Part shown: positions 44,473-55,279 of the stretch, one piece after another
Layout: every line of letters starts with the position of its first letter
Numbering within the stretch: position 1 is the first letter of the stretch
DNA from: Apostichopus californicus
Taxonomy: Eukaryota; Echinodermata; Holothuroidea; Aspidochirotida; Stichopodidae
Assembly: GCA_020650975.1 (NCBI GenBank)
Contig: JAIPMN010000632.1
Span: forward strand, 31,703-95,702
Direction: 5' to 3'
Length of the DNA stretch: 64,000 nucleotides
Notes under the pieces: model-generated
The model's input: only the letters and a program-made list of their open reading frames with translations
What the model was told of the DNA's origin: nothing
The model's database searches: none
Position numbers and translations under genes: made by a program

Positions 44473-45739
44473 GTAAGTGTCAATTCATAGTTTCGTTGCT
44501 GTTGGGTTTGAAGAATGAAATTTTCCTTCGTTTTTTGTGCTCTTCTTTCTGATTTTGGTATTCGTAATCTTTTCACTTTGTTAAACCGATGAAGTGACAT
44601 AACCCAGGGTTGCTGATGGTAACTATTGGTGACTGCTTATAGGCAAAAGGAGGGCAGCTCTATTGGTCAATGTATTTAAGGATGTGGGACATGGCGGCCT
44701 TTGCCTTCCCTTTGAAAGAAGCTCCGACTTTTAGGCCCAGATCGATGCACAGGAGGCGTGCCCCTTCGTGCCGATTACTGGCTGGTATGATGGTAACAAT
44801 AGCATTGCAAGAATATTTTAAGTTTGTTATGTTCTTATTCTAATAGTACTTTGCATGAAAGTACTTTCGATAGAAATTGACTCGTCATGTGAATCTGAAA
44901 TAATCTTGCAAACAGATTAAAACCAAGTTATCTTTTAATTGTGCAACCTTCTTCTTTTTTTGTGTGGGGGGAGGCTAATGTGTGTCCGGGAGAGGGTGAG
45001 AAATTGTTGTTTGGGTAAGCGTATTTAGATGCAAATGTTGCTCTCATTTTCATCATTTTTACTACATTCGTGTAATGCAAGTATGCAGTTTTAGCGTGTT
45101 AATAAATGGAAGCCATTTTGAAAGAAAGTTGTGTTTTTTTTTTGCTGGGAGAGGTTGCGGGGGAGTGTCGTGGACGCGTGCCCAGTATGCCCCTGTGGTT
45201 ACGGTCCTGCCTTCGGGCATCTTTTGTTTTCTCTCATCCGTCACTTATTAGTATTAATCTACCAACCAAGTCGCTTTAGAAGAAAAAAATGACGTTGGAT
45301 AATTTGCTTAACTTTCTCTTAACTTTGCGTGAAATTACTATCTCCGCTCATTTTATGACTGTTCATTTATTTGTGAAAGTCGTTAGTATATTTGTCTTTA
45401 GTTTATTTATTTTCTTCTTCACTATTGTTCTCTTGAAATCATTTACTAGGCGGATTGCTTGGAAAATAACAGAAGCGTAAAGAATTTAGATATAGTTTAG
45501 CTTAATGATTCAGTTTTGATCTGCGTATCTGAATGAAAATAGTATTAAATGACGAACTGGGTAAAAATCTTTTTATTAAGTACGTACGTGATAAGTTTAC
45601 GTTCACTTCCTTAGAAGTAGCAGTACGTAGCCTACATGCTGTAACATCATTGGCCTACAGGCAAGATATGTGCATGTACGTAACGTATACTGTACACAGG
45701 CCTACATTGGTTATGTTTATTACGTACTTAGTGATTATT

Positions 45740-45812
45740 ATGTACGTACGTGATAATTATAACAAATACGTACGTAGTAATTATCACGTACATACGTCAT
45801 ACATATCACGTA
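45740..45812. repeat. ACGT-rich palindromic repeat at the gypsy insertion site
   Basis: TACGTACGTGATAATTA (from about 45743) is the reverse complement of TAATTATCACGTAC near 45780; more ACGTACGT phrases lie from 45580 on. Similar sequence continues after the 3' LTR (54555-54615). Confidence 0.8.
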
Positions 45813-45919
45813 CGGGTTGCGCGGAAAAATAGGTACCCCTAAAAAATTATCAAATTGGCGTTCCATATAAATCACAAGCACTTAAACGCACACTAAATGT
45901 GTACATGCGTGCCTATGTA

Positions 45920-45956
45920 GGAACAGGGAGTTGTTCCATAACAACTCCCTGGTAGG
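45920..45956. mobile_element. 28-bp inverted-repeat insertion in the 5' LTR
   Basis: A perfect hairpin, CAGGGAGTTGTT-CCAT-AACAACTCCCTG, flanked by GTAGGAA on both sides and absent from the 3' LTR. CAGGG ends plus a 7-8-bp duplication resemble a hAT element reduced to its two inverted repeats. Confidence 0.75.
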
Positions 45957-46020
45957 AACGTACGTTCACAGGCGCTTGCTATATCTGCCAATTGAGATGT
46001 CTGCATCATATGTTCTCTGT

Positions 46021-46694
46021 TTGGAGGAATAGATGTGATGTTGTTTTTAGGGGGAAATTTGCCAGTTGGCAGGCAGTCCTGGAGGCGGTGAAGTCTGACA
46101 TTCGCCTTCAGGTTGTAGGCGAAATTCGCCGTTTATCTGGGGCTGCCTTTTTTGGACGGTGGTGTGTTGGGAGAGGGGTGTTTTGTTTCGCTGCGTGCTG
46201 GTCGTCCTTTTGTAGTTTTTTTGAATGTTTCAGTGGGTGGTTGGGCGTTTTGTCTCTGCAGGTCGGTGGGCGTATGTATTTTTTTGGCTCGCTTGACCTG
46301 AGTTTCGTTTGTAAGAATGGGATAGTTCGGTAGTGCCGTTTGGCCGTGACGTTTTGTATCCCGCATGGCGGGTCACGTAAAAAGCANCAATATAGCACAC
46401 TTCAACACCCACTCCATTTTGTAAATAATTTGCATTTTCACCTGGCCTTAGATGCAATTTGGTGCTCCAAATGAGATTTTTTTTCTCATTTGGAAATGTA
46501 AAAGGGGTTTTCTGACTTGCGGAGCGGGGGGGGGGGCGGAATGATACTTCCGCCTACCATATTTTTCACTGGGGGGCTGGCGCCCCCCCAGCCCCACCGG
46601 TTCCTACGCCCTTGTTTGTAACAATGGGATGGTTCGGTAGTGCCGTTTGGCCGTGACGTTTTGTATCCCGCATGGCGGGTCACGTAAAAAGCAC
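46021..46694 (+). mobile_element. 5'-truncated LINE tail inside the 5' LTR, itself interrupted
   Basis: Flanked by ATGTTCTCTGT (46010-46020 and 46695-46705), an 11-bp target duplication absent from the 3' LTR. The first ~310 bases encode a LINE-like C-terminal segment (VWRNRCDVVFRG, open to the stop at 46331). The 3' end, a hairpin CCCGCATGGCGGG followed by TCACGTAAAAAGCA, occurs twice (to 46386 and to 46694). About 226 bases of foreign GC-rich repeat (phrases like GGCTGGCGCCCCCCCAGCC) and one ambiguous base (46387) lie between, so an assembly join is possible. Confidence 0.75.
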
Positions 46695-47424
46695 ATGTTC
46701 TCTGTCTCCTTTCTGCAGGTAAGTTTACACGAATTATTAAATGTTTAACACCAAAACTTCAACCAGTTGTATAAAAACACCTCTAGTTTTGATTTGATTA
46801 AGTCTTGGTTGATGATGTTAAGGCAATCGATGGGATATTACAAGATTAAAATATGTTACCGATCGTGCAACGATGTCACAGAATATTACGTATAATATTG
46901 TATGTTAGGTCAGCGAGTAGCACTTATTTGTCGTTAAATCCGTCATTTAAGGTTCGTATGTTGCATGACTTGTGATCTGTGGTAATATAAACAGTCAATT
47001 AGGCTTTGTAATTCAAGTAGGGTAATTAGTGTATTTCATAAATGTTAATCACATAGAGGTCGTGAGTAAATTTGTACTGTTAAGCTAGGCTCGCTGTTCG
47101 CTCACTGTCTAACGTAGGCCCAGACCTATCGTGTATTAAGTCACAGCCTGGGTATTGTATTTAATTACTTGAAGGGCGCCACGATTTTGTTGCATAATTA
47201 GGGGATTTCCCTAAATCAATATTCCAGAATCAATGTTGTAGTATTAATTGTGTTTTACACCGGAAATAAGCTAAATTACTGCAGAATGATCACATAATAA
47301 AAGTTGCTTGCAATATCTGCCAATTGAGCTGTCTGCATCATATGTTCTTTGTCTCCTTTCTGCAGCCCTAAAGCGAACTACCCCGGAAGCACCCCTAACC
47401 CATGGGACCCGGGGGTAACAAATT

Positions 47425-47442
47425 TGGAGGCACCATCCGGAT
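47425..47442 (+). other. Candidate primer binding site
   Basis: TGGAGGCACCATCCGGAT starts four bases after the 5' LTR. TGG is expected for pairing with a tRNA CCA end. I could not match it to a specific tRNA. Confidence 0.5.
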
Positions 47443-47467
47443 AGGGCTGTAGAGAGAACAAGACAAG

Positions 47468-48500
47468 ATGGAGGCAGCACAGTTGGGAGAAAGGTTGACA
47501 ACTCTCGAACTAACCTACCAAACCAAGATCAAAGAATTAGAAGAAAGACTTGCAAACCAACAGAGTCCAGCTGATTCTTCTGTCCAGAGTAAACCACTGG
47601 GTTCTGTAAAGGAATTGAAGGTTTATGGAAAAATCACAGAAAAGGGTGAGAAAGAGTCACTGTCATACAGCAGCCTCATCCGACAGATTGAGCGTGCCAA
47701 GGAGAGGGGGTATGGAGACCTAGAAGTTATTTCTGCGGTAATAAATTCAGTTACCCCAGGACTCCCATTGAGAAGCTATCTGGAGGGCAAAAGAGATGTC
47801 AGACTACCCCAACTTAGAAAAATCCTTCGTGCTCATTACCAGGAACGAGATGCTACAGAAATGTATGTCCAACTCACGAAGCTTACTCAAGGTTCAAAGG
47901 AATCCCCACAGGATTTGTGCTGAGGGCTCTCGATCTCAAACAAAAAATCCTCTTTGCATCGCAAGAAGATGGAGCAGCAGTGACCTACGAGGCTAAAAAA
48001 GTTCATGCTCTATTTATTCATGCTGTCACCACTGGAATAAACAACGATCACCTTAAATGGGAGGTTCAACAAATCACACAGTGATAATGTGACAGATGAG
48101 GAAATCTTGGAAAAGGTGAGCAAGGTAGCCAAACAAGAGCAGAAAAGACAGGGCAACTGAAGACAAGTGTACATAGTGTACAGTCAACAGGGAATGCTGA
48201 CACAACAATGGAGGCACCAAAGACCGAGCTGAAAAACAAGGTACAGCCTCAGAAAGGAAAGCTGTATGATGAAGTTGTAGAGCTTAGGTCTGAAGTCAAA
48301 GCATTAAAAGCAATTCTAGCTGAGAGAGACATCAGGGACAGAAAGCCTTGATCTGGTGAATTTGTACGACGACCCAGAGGATGTGAAGCCTGCCGATCTG
48401 AGGGCATTGGAGACAGATGCAGACACTGTTTCAAATGTGGTGGCATCAACCACTTTGCCAGAGGGTGTCGATCATTGGTTCAGGGAAACTGGCCAGGGTC
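47468..48500 (+). pseudogene. gypsy gag region, frameshifted
   Basis: A 151-codon open frame (47468-47923) starts with a probable coiled coil and continues into a capsid-like helical segment. It stops, but recognisable capsid sequence (LRALDLKQKILF) continues at once in another frame from 47914, and in a third near 48077. A CCHC zinc knuckle, CFKCGGINHFARGC (48427-48468), closes gag in yet another frame relative to the protease. At least three frame changes make a functional Gag unlikely. Confidence 0.85.
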
Positions 48501-49565
48501 CCTCTAGTGGGACAGAGGGAGACCGATTCTGGTGAGTCCCACAGGGTAATGGCTTGCAGTGTTATTGGGGGTACATTGAACCCCAAGATGAGAAGCAGAG
48601 TGATTAAGTTAGTCGGTGAAAAGTGCATGCTGACGTGCACCCTGAATGATGTAAAGACAACAGTATTGTGGGACACAGGTTCTCAAGTGTCCCTTGTACC
48701 AGACGGTTGGCTTAGGGAGAACCTACCTCACCTAAGGATCAGACCTCTAGAGGAGCTTCTCCAGGATGGAGAGAAACTGGACTTAAGAGGAGCAAATGAT
48801 GTAGAGATATCCTTTAATGGATGGGTCCAACTTTATTTCACCTTTCCAGGAGATGATGATGGAGTAGAAGTGCCCGCACTTGTGTGTGAGGACACTGTTT
48901 CAGAGCCATTGATTGGGTTCAATGTTATTTCATATTACCTGCAGGATAGTGATTCCAGAAATGGTAACCAAGTAACTACCATCCTTTGCATGGCATCGAA
49001 TGGGGTCCTTACTAACCAAAAGGCAAAGGCCCTGGTAAATCTGTTCAAGAATGCGGATCTAAACGATGGAGCTTTGGGAGCTGTAAAGACTGGAAAGAAA
49101 GGAACCAAAATTCCAAAGAAATCCACTGTGAATGTTATGTGTGTGGTTCACGCAGGATGGCTTGAACAAGGAATGAGTGCATTGTTTGTCCCAGATCCAT
49201 TACAGCGGTGGCAGCCCCAATTGCATATCGAGGAGGGTGTTGTCAATCTCACAAAGGGATCCTTCTCGAGATGTTTAGTTCCAGTGTCAAACCCCTCCGA
49301 ATCTGATATATTCCTTGGAGGTAAAGTCTGCCTGGGAAGGGTTGAGCTGCTTAAGTCAGTTGTACCATTGGAAACCTACATGAGGAGGGCTACTGTTAAC
49401 AATGTCCAAGTCCAAACCAAACAGGGTAGAAGCAGTAACAACAGTATGACGTGGGACCCTCCAGTGGACTTGAGTCACCTGAATGAGGAACAACGCCAAA
49501 AGGCAGTGCTGATGTTGAGGGAGGAATCAGCAGTGTTCTCCAAAGGTGAAAATGACATGGGTTGA
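48417..49565 (+). pseudogene. gypsy protease and linker, open frame
   Basis: 382-codon open frame. After an out-of-frame shadow of the zinc knuckle it becomes genuine pol at about 48520. WDTGSQVSL (DTG at 48672-48680) is the aspartic protease active site. The frame stops at 49563-49565, immediately before the RT segment that resumes in the same frame at 49566. Confidence 0.85.
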
Positions 49566-50614
49566 TTGGATTTAGAGATGGAGATTAGACTGAAAGACCA
49601 ACGGCCTGTTCAGAAGAACTATAATTCTATTCCCAGACCCTTATACAGAGAAGTGAAGGATTATCTTTCTGACTTGATGGCAAGAGGATGGATACAGAGA
49701 TCTAAATCACCCTATTCATCACCGGCAGTCTGTGTCAGAAAGAAAGATGGGACACTCCGCATTTGCATAGGTTATAGGGCTCTCAATGCAAAGACTATAT
49801 TTGACAGGCAACCCATTCCCAAGATCAATGATGTCCTGAGTGGCCTTGGAGGTAATCACTGGTTCTCGACTCTTGACCAAGGTAAGGCCTATCACCAGGG
49901 TTTTATCAACGAAGAGAGTCGACAGGCCACTGCATTCATCACTCCATGGGGACTTTATGAATGGGTGAGGATACCCGTTGGTCTGATGAATGCCCCAGCA
50001 GCCTTTCAGAGACATATGGACGTGTGTTTGGAGGACATGAATGGTGAAATCTGTTAAACCTACCTAGATGATACATACTGGTCTTTAGTGATACATATGA
50101 GGAACACCTGAGACGGCTCCAAGCAGTCTTACAGAGATTGAAGGCCAAAGGTGTGAAACTGAGAGCATCAAAATGCAAACTGTTCCAGTCCAAAGTGAAA
50201 TACTTGGGTAAAATTGTATCAGCCCAGGGTTATCGAGCAGACCCAGAGGATACTAAGGCAGTCCTTCATCTCAAGGACACAAGACCAAAGTCTGTAGGGG
50301 AGGTAAGGCATATGCTTGGCCTGATATGGTACTACCGCCAGTTCATAAGAGATTTCTCTAAGAAAGCTAGACCTCTCTATGATCTATTGACAGTACCACC
50401 GCCTGAAAAGACGTTGAATGGTAAACAAATCAATGGAGGGCGTAAAGGCTCAACAAAAGGCAAGAGCAACCTAAAAGGGCAGTTACCATCCAGATATCCA
50501 GTGGTATGGAGAGAACACCATCACCAGGCCTTAGAGGAACTGTTGGAGCCTCTGACCAACCCTCCAGTGATGAGTTACCCAAACTTTGATGAAGAATTTT
50601 TTTGTCCACACTGA
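49566..50614 (+). pseudogene. gypsy reverse transcriptase, interrupted
   Basis: RT motifs in order: [62 protein letters not shown] at 50055-50057 sits one codon before TYLDD (YLDD 50061-50072), then a frameshift. The thumb-like segment resumes at 50138 (KYLGKIVSAQGY, GLIWYYRQFI). The usual acidic residue in the xYRALN motif is Gly here. Confidence 0.9.
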
Positions 50615-50960
50615 TGCATCGAATGAAGGCCTCGGTGCTATCCTGTATCAAGAGCAAGACGGAAAGCTCCGAGTTATTTCATATCACGGAGTCTTTCTCC
50701 AGCTGAAAAGAATTACTACATGCATTCAGAGAAACTAGAATTCCTTGCCCTAAAGTGGGCCATAACAGAAAGATTCAGGGACTATCTGTTTTATGCGAAG
50801 CATTTCACTATCTATACAGATAACAACCCTCTCACCTATGTACTAGCAAATGCCAAACTGAACGCTACAGGACAACGTTGGGTTTCGGAACACGCAGATT
50901 TTAATTTCACCATTCGATATAGACCTGGGAGGATAGATATCGATGCTGACAGCCTATCCC
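50594..50960 (+). pseudogene. gypsy RNase H, frameshifted
   Basis: HTDASNEGLGAIL supplies the first catalytic Asp, in a frame that ends near 50740. From 50720 the domain continues in a second frame with EKLEFLALKWAI (Glu) and YTDNNPLTY (Asp). Confidence 0.88.
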
Positions 50961-52414
50961 GTTTGCCATTACCATATGATCCAAAAATAATGATGGATTA
51001 CTGCACTGAAGAACTGTCACCAACTGTCATGACCTGTGTCAAAGATACTGTGGAAGCTGTGAGCCAAGGGGAGACGACTTTGATAGAAACAGTCTGCTCC
51101 AGTGTTGAAGTGTCTGAACTACTAAAGTTCCCTGAAGATAAGAGAGGCAGAAGTATATCAAATAGTGAGCTGAGAGAAGCACAGGCAGATGATGAAATCA
51201 TATCGAGAGTGCTTTTCTACAAACAACGTGGCCACCGACCTTCAACAAAGATCAGGCGTGCTGAGACGAAGAATGTGTCCAAACTCCTACTGCAGTGGGA
51301 TAAACTGAAAATTGATCAACATGGGATCCTAAAAAGGGTGATCAAGGGAAAAGACCAGCTGGTACTACCTCTGAGATACCGCCATTTGGTTTACAAGGAG
51401 TTACATGAAGAAATGGGACATGTGGGTGCAGAGAAGGTGTATGATCTTGCCAATGACAGGTTCTACTGGGTCGGAATGTTCAAGGACATCGAAGGCTATG
51501 TCAACAAACAGTGTACTTCCATAAAAAGCAAGAAACCACAAAGAATAATAAGAGCCCCACTCAAGAGCATCCAGACTACTCAACCATTTGAGCTGATCTC
51601 CATAGATTACCTTCATTTGGAAAGATGTACCGGCGGGTATGAGTACATTCTGGTTATTGTTGATCATTTTACCAGATTCACTCATGCATATCCAACCACT
51701 AACAAATCTGGAAGGACTGCAGCAGATAAGTTGTTCAATGATTACATCTTGAAGTTTGGAATACCTCGTAGAATCCACCATGACCAAGGGAGAGAGTTTG
51801 AGAACCAGCTCTTCACCCGATTGCAGATCTATTGCGGTATAAACCACTCCTGGACAACGCCATACCATTCACAAGGCAATGGTCAAGTGGGGAGATTTAA
51901 CCGCACAATTTTAGGAATGCTGAGAACACTGACAGAAACACAAAAGTCAAAATGGAAGGACCACCTAAACAAATGTGTTTATGCCTACAACTGTACCCGT
52001 AACAGCAGCACAAATTACTCACCATTTTACTTGATGTTTGGGAGACCACCCCGTTCCCCCATTGATCTGATTTTTGAAACATCCAATGAGGCACAAAGAG
52101 AGTCAAAGAACCATAAGAGGTACGTAGAGGAGTGGAAAGAGAGAATGAAAGAAGCATTTGAAATTGCTAACAAACATGCAATCAAAGCTGCTGCTAAGGG
52201 GAAGAAGGCATATGACAGGAAGGCCAATGCCAGAGTCTTGTTTCCTGGAGACAGAGTTTTGGTGAGAAAGCCCAGAGAAGCCCAGAGAGGGCCCAGCCAA
52301 ACTACGTTCATACCGGGCGGACCAAATCTGTGTTGTAAGAAAACAACTAGGAGACTTACCAGTTTATGTGGTGCAAGAAGAAAACGGCCGAGGTGGAGAA
52401 AAGACTCTACATAG
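50720..52414 (+). pseudogene. gypsy RNase H end and integrase, catalytic Glu replaced
   Basis: 564-codon open frame. An HHCC-type zinc finger keeps HEEMGH and one Cys (QCTSI) but lacks the second Cys. The core has Asp at 51605 (SIDYL) and Asp at 51782 (HHDQGREF). The position 35 residues later, Glu in the family, is GGG for Gly (51890-51892, GQVGRFN). Ends in a GPY/F-like region whose tail shifts frame near 52300. Confidence 0.92.
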
Positions 52415-52877
52415 AAATTTATTGAAGTCATGTGACTTGCTTCCCATTGAAAAAGAAGGTCCTCGTTACGACATAAAGAAACTAACAAGAAATCACCGAC
52501 TACCAAGCAAGACTGTTGTTGATCAGAACAGTGACGAAAGTGATGACGACGATGAATTCTTACAATTCAGTGTCAGACCACCTGATGTAAGTACCGACAA
52601 TGACCAAAGGCCAACTGGAGAGACCTTAAGGGAAGGAGCTGCCAGGCTAGAAGTACCTGATGAGTGCCTTCAAATGCTGGGAGATGACCACTCTGCCGAC
52701 CAGACTGAACCTGATGAAGGAGAACCAGAGGCAGGTGACCAGATGTACGATCAGATGTCAGAGGGTGCGGTCGTGGATAATCCAGACCAAGAGAGTCAGC
52801 CGAACCAACATGATGTCCTGGGTCCACAGGAGGAAATAACTCATAGGGTTCGACAACCACCTCTCCAATTCACATAA
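52368..52877 (+). pseudogene. gypsy pol C-terminal tail in a shifted frame
   Basis: Continues the integrase C-terminus (HRNLLKSCDLLP), then a Ser/Asp/Glu-rich tail with no recognised domain. No chromodomain seen. Confidence 0.7.
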
Positions 52878-53675
52878 GATAGACTCGGTTCACCGGCATA
52901 CACAAGGTTAAACTGTAATTATGTAGGGTGGCCAAGTGAGGTGGCATTGAATCCAGGTTTTAACATGGGAGCTAGCTCAATATTTAGGCCCCAGTTTTCT
53001 ACATATCCTGTTTATAGATATCCAATGGTACAGGGCTACCCAATGTATAGTCAGCGTGAGGTACAGTTATAAACTCTATAAGTAGTGAGGATTTGTCAGT
53101 CTAGAAGAAGACGATATGATTGGTTCAATTTTTAGGTTTTCAGATGTACATGTATGTTTTATTTACTTCATTGTGAACACAATTATTGTATAGTTTGTCT
53201 AGCAACTCGATATACTGATCCTCATTAAGGCTACAATTGGATTTAGCAAATCCATTGTCGGTGCAAAACCCAAGGTGGGAAAAGCTATGCACATGGGGAG
53301 GTAGCTAGAGTAAAAGGATATAGTCCTCTAAGTTGTATTAGCTGTTAGTATTTGTCTGACCATTAGAGATTGAGATAAATATGCCGCAGGCAAGAGACAT
53401 GTTTATCATTATTTTGATACTGAGCTTAGAACCAATAGAGATTGGGAAACTGAAAGAACCATTATTTTAAGATTTCAAACTGACAATTCAGATGATTGCC
53501 TCAGGTTAAATGTTGTGGCAGTTTGTATATATGTTGCTTTATTTATTTTCAATTAATCTTTTTTTTTCTATAGTTTCTGCAGTGACGGAGAAGAGGCCAT
53601 GTGATCGACTGCAGCATTGGCAGAAAAACATCATAGGCTTCACAAGTTGGGGACAACTTCTTTCAAGGAGGGGAG
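52878..53675 (+). other. gypsy 3' non-coding region and polypurine tract
   Basis: No env-like frame: short open frames have no signal peptide or glycoprotein features. Ends in the polypurine tract AAGGAGGGGAG. Confidence 0.75.
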
Positions 53676-54554
53676 TGTGTTGCGCGAAAAAATACGTACC
53701 CCTACAAAATTATCAAATTGGCGTTCCATATAAATCACAAGCACTTAAACGCACACTAAATGTGTACATGCGTGCCTATGTAGGAACGTACGTTCACAGG
53801 CGCTTGCTATATCTGCCAATTGAGCTGTCTGCATCATGTGTTCTCTGTCTCCTTTCTGCAGGTAAGTTATAATGAAATGTTTAACACCAAAACTTCAACC
53901 AGTTGTATAAAAACACCTCTAGTTTTGATTTGATTAAGTCTTGGTTGATGATGTTAAGGCAATCGATGGGATATTACAAGATTAAAATATGTTACCGATC
54001 GTGCAACGATGTCACAGAATATTACGTATAATATTGTATGTTAGGTCAGCGAGTAGCACTTATTTGACGTTAAATCCGCCATTTAAGGTTCGTATGTTGT
54101 GACTTGTGATCTGTGGTAATATAAACAGTCAATTAGGCTTTGTAATTCAAGTAGGGTAGTTAGTGTATTTCATAAATGTTAATCACATAGAGGTCGTGAG
54201 TAAATTTGTACTGTTAAGCTAGGCTCGCTGTTCGTTCACTGTCTGACGTCGGCCCAGACCTATCGTGTATTAAGTCACAGCCTGGGTATTGTATTTAATT
54301 ACTTGAAGGGCGCCACGATTTTGTTGCATAACTAGGGGATTTCCCTAAATCAATATTCCAGAATCAATGTTGTAGTATTAATTGTGTTTTACACCGGAAA
54401 TAATCTAAATTACTGCAGAATGATCACATAATAAAAGTTGCTTGCTATATCTGCCAATTGAGCTGTCTGCATCATATGTTCTTTGTCTCCTTTCTGCAGC
54501 CCTAAAGCGAACTACCCCGGAAGCACCCCTTACCCATGGGACCCGGGGGTAACA
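53676..54554 (+). repeat. 3' LTR of the gypsy element (879 bp)
   Basis: Starts TGTGTTGCGCG after the polypurine tract and ends GGGTAACA (TG...CA). Contains a 59-bp direct repeat (53803-53861, 54441-54499) that flanks an intron-like GTAAGT...CTTTCTGCAG segment. Confidence 0.95.
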
Positions 54555-54781
54555 CACGTAATACATATCACGTGCGTAGCTGATATAATTACGTAGCCTA
54601 CGTACGTAATAATTTTTTTCCATGTCCTCTCTAAAGCTTCGTATAAATGAATACTGAAAGAGGAAAGAAATGATTGGTCAGAAATTATGAGCCTCGAACC
54701 AGCGACCTTTGACCTTCAAAATGTAAGTAACTTAAAGCAGATATCAAGATTTTTCTTACTATTGTCATTTTGTTTTGACAG

Positions 54782-55279
54782 ACGGTTCTACGAGATTTTC
54801 TAGGCCGTGATCGAAGACGCAGACGGGCGTCACGGAATTGGTTGCGGACTGGTGGCAACGACGGTAGTAGCAGCGACAGCAGTTGGGGAGGTGTTGTGGG
54901 TGGTGGCTACATAGACTCGGAAGGTGCGCATGGTTGGGGTGGACGTACAAGTGATGGTGGTGGTGGTGGTTGGGGCCGTGCAGGCAGATGGGGCAATGGA
55001 GGTGGTTGGGGATATGGTGGTGGAGGTAGAGGGGGATATGGAGGTGGTTGGGGATATGGTGGTGGAGGTAGAGGGGGATATGGAGGTGGTTGGGGTTATG
55101 GTGGTGGAGGTAGAGGGGGATATGGAGGTGGTTGGGGATATGGTGGTGGAGGTAGAGGGGGATATGGAGGTGGATGGGGAGGAGGAGGTTGGGGAGGAGG
55201 AGGTGGGGGAGAAGGGGGAGGAAGGAGTGGAGGGCGAGAAGGAGGTGGTGGAGAATGTTGTATTACTAATAGTGGCTAA
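54782..55279 (+). CDS. Gly/Trp/Tyr-rich repeat exon of a secreted protein (exon 2)
   Basis: Acceptor TTTTGTTTTGACAG precedes 54782. The frame opens TVLRDFLGRDRRRRRASRNW: an Arg run that could be a furin-type cleavage site. It then has NDGSSSDSSWGG and repeats of about 15 residues built from GYGGGWGYGGGGRG, about four times over (55004-55170), a GGGGWGGGGG run, and the end ECCITNSG. With exon 1 the protein is 204 residues. Gly-rich Trp/Tyr repeats occur in secreted matrix, silk-like and antimicrobial proteins; I cannot assign one. AATAAA at 55793-55798 is a possible poly(A) signal. The bases repeat too, so copy number may vary between individuals. Confidence 0.7.
   Translation, partial: TVLRDFLGRDRRRRRASRNWLRTGGNDGSSSDSSWGGVVGGGYIDSEGAHGWGGRTSDGGGGGWGRAGRWGNGGGWGYGGGGRGGYGGGWGYGGGGRGGYGGGWGYGGGGRGGYGGGWGYGGGGRGGYGGGWGGGGWGGGGGGEGGGRSGGREGGGGECCITNSG

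Larger units (their letters stand above)
45813..47420 (+). repeat. 5' LTR of the gypsy element, interrupted by two insertions
   Basis: Matches the 3' LTR apart from a 28-bp hairpin insertion near 45923 and a 674-bp LINE fragment at 46021-46694. Ends GGGGGTAACA. Its first bases (CGGG) no longer match the TGTG of the 3' LTR. Confidence 0.93.
45813..54554 (+). mobile_element. Ty3/gypsy LTR retrotransposon, full length but broken
   Basis: LTRs at both ends, a TGG-initiated primer-site candidate just inside the 5' LTR (47425), a polypurine tract AAGGAGGGGAG just before the 3' LTR (53665-53675), and gag-protease-RT-RNase H-integrase in gypsy order. CACGTA flanks both ends (45807-45812, 54555-54560), a probable target duplication, though the site is ACGT-rich. 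The LTRs differ by roughly ten substitutions over ~690 comparable bases plus small indels, so insertion is fairly recent. Frameshifts, a stop before the RT YLDD box and a lost integrase catalytic residue show it cannot move on its own. It lies in the intron of the glycine-rich gene, same strand. Confidence 0.95.

Noticed and set aside
52878-53872. env gene in the gypsy element
   Set aside because: The 120-codon frame near 53510 runs into the LTR and lacks envelope features.
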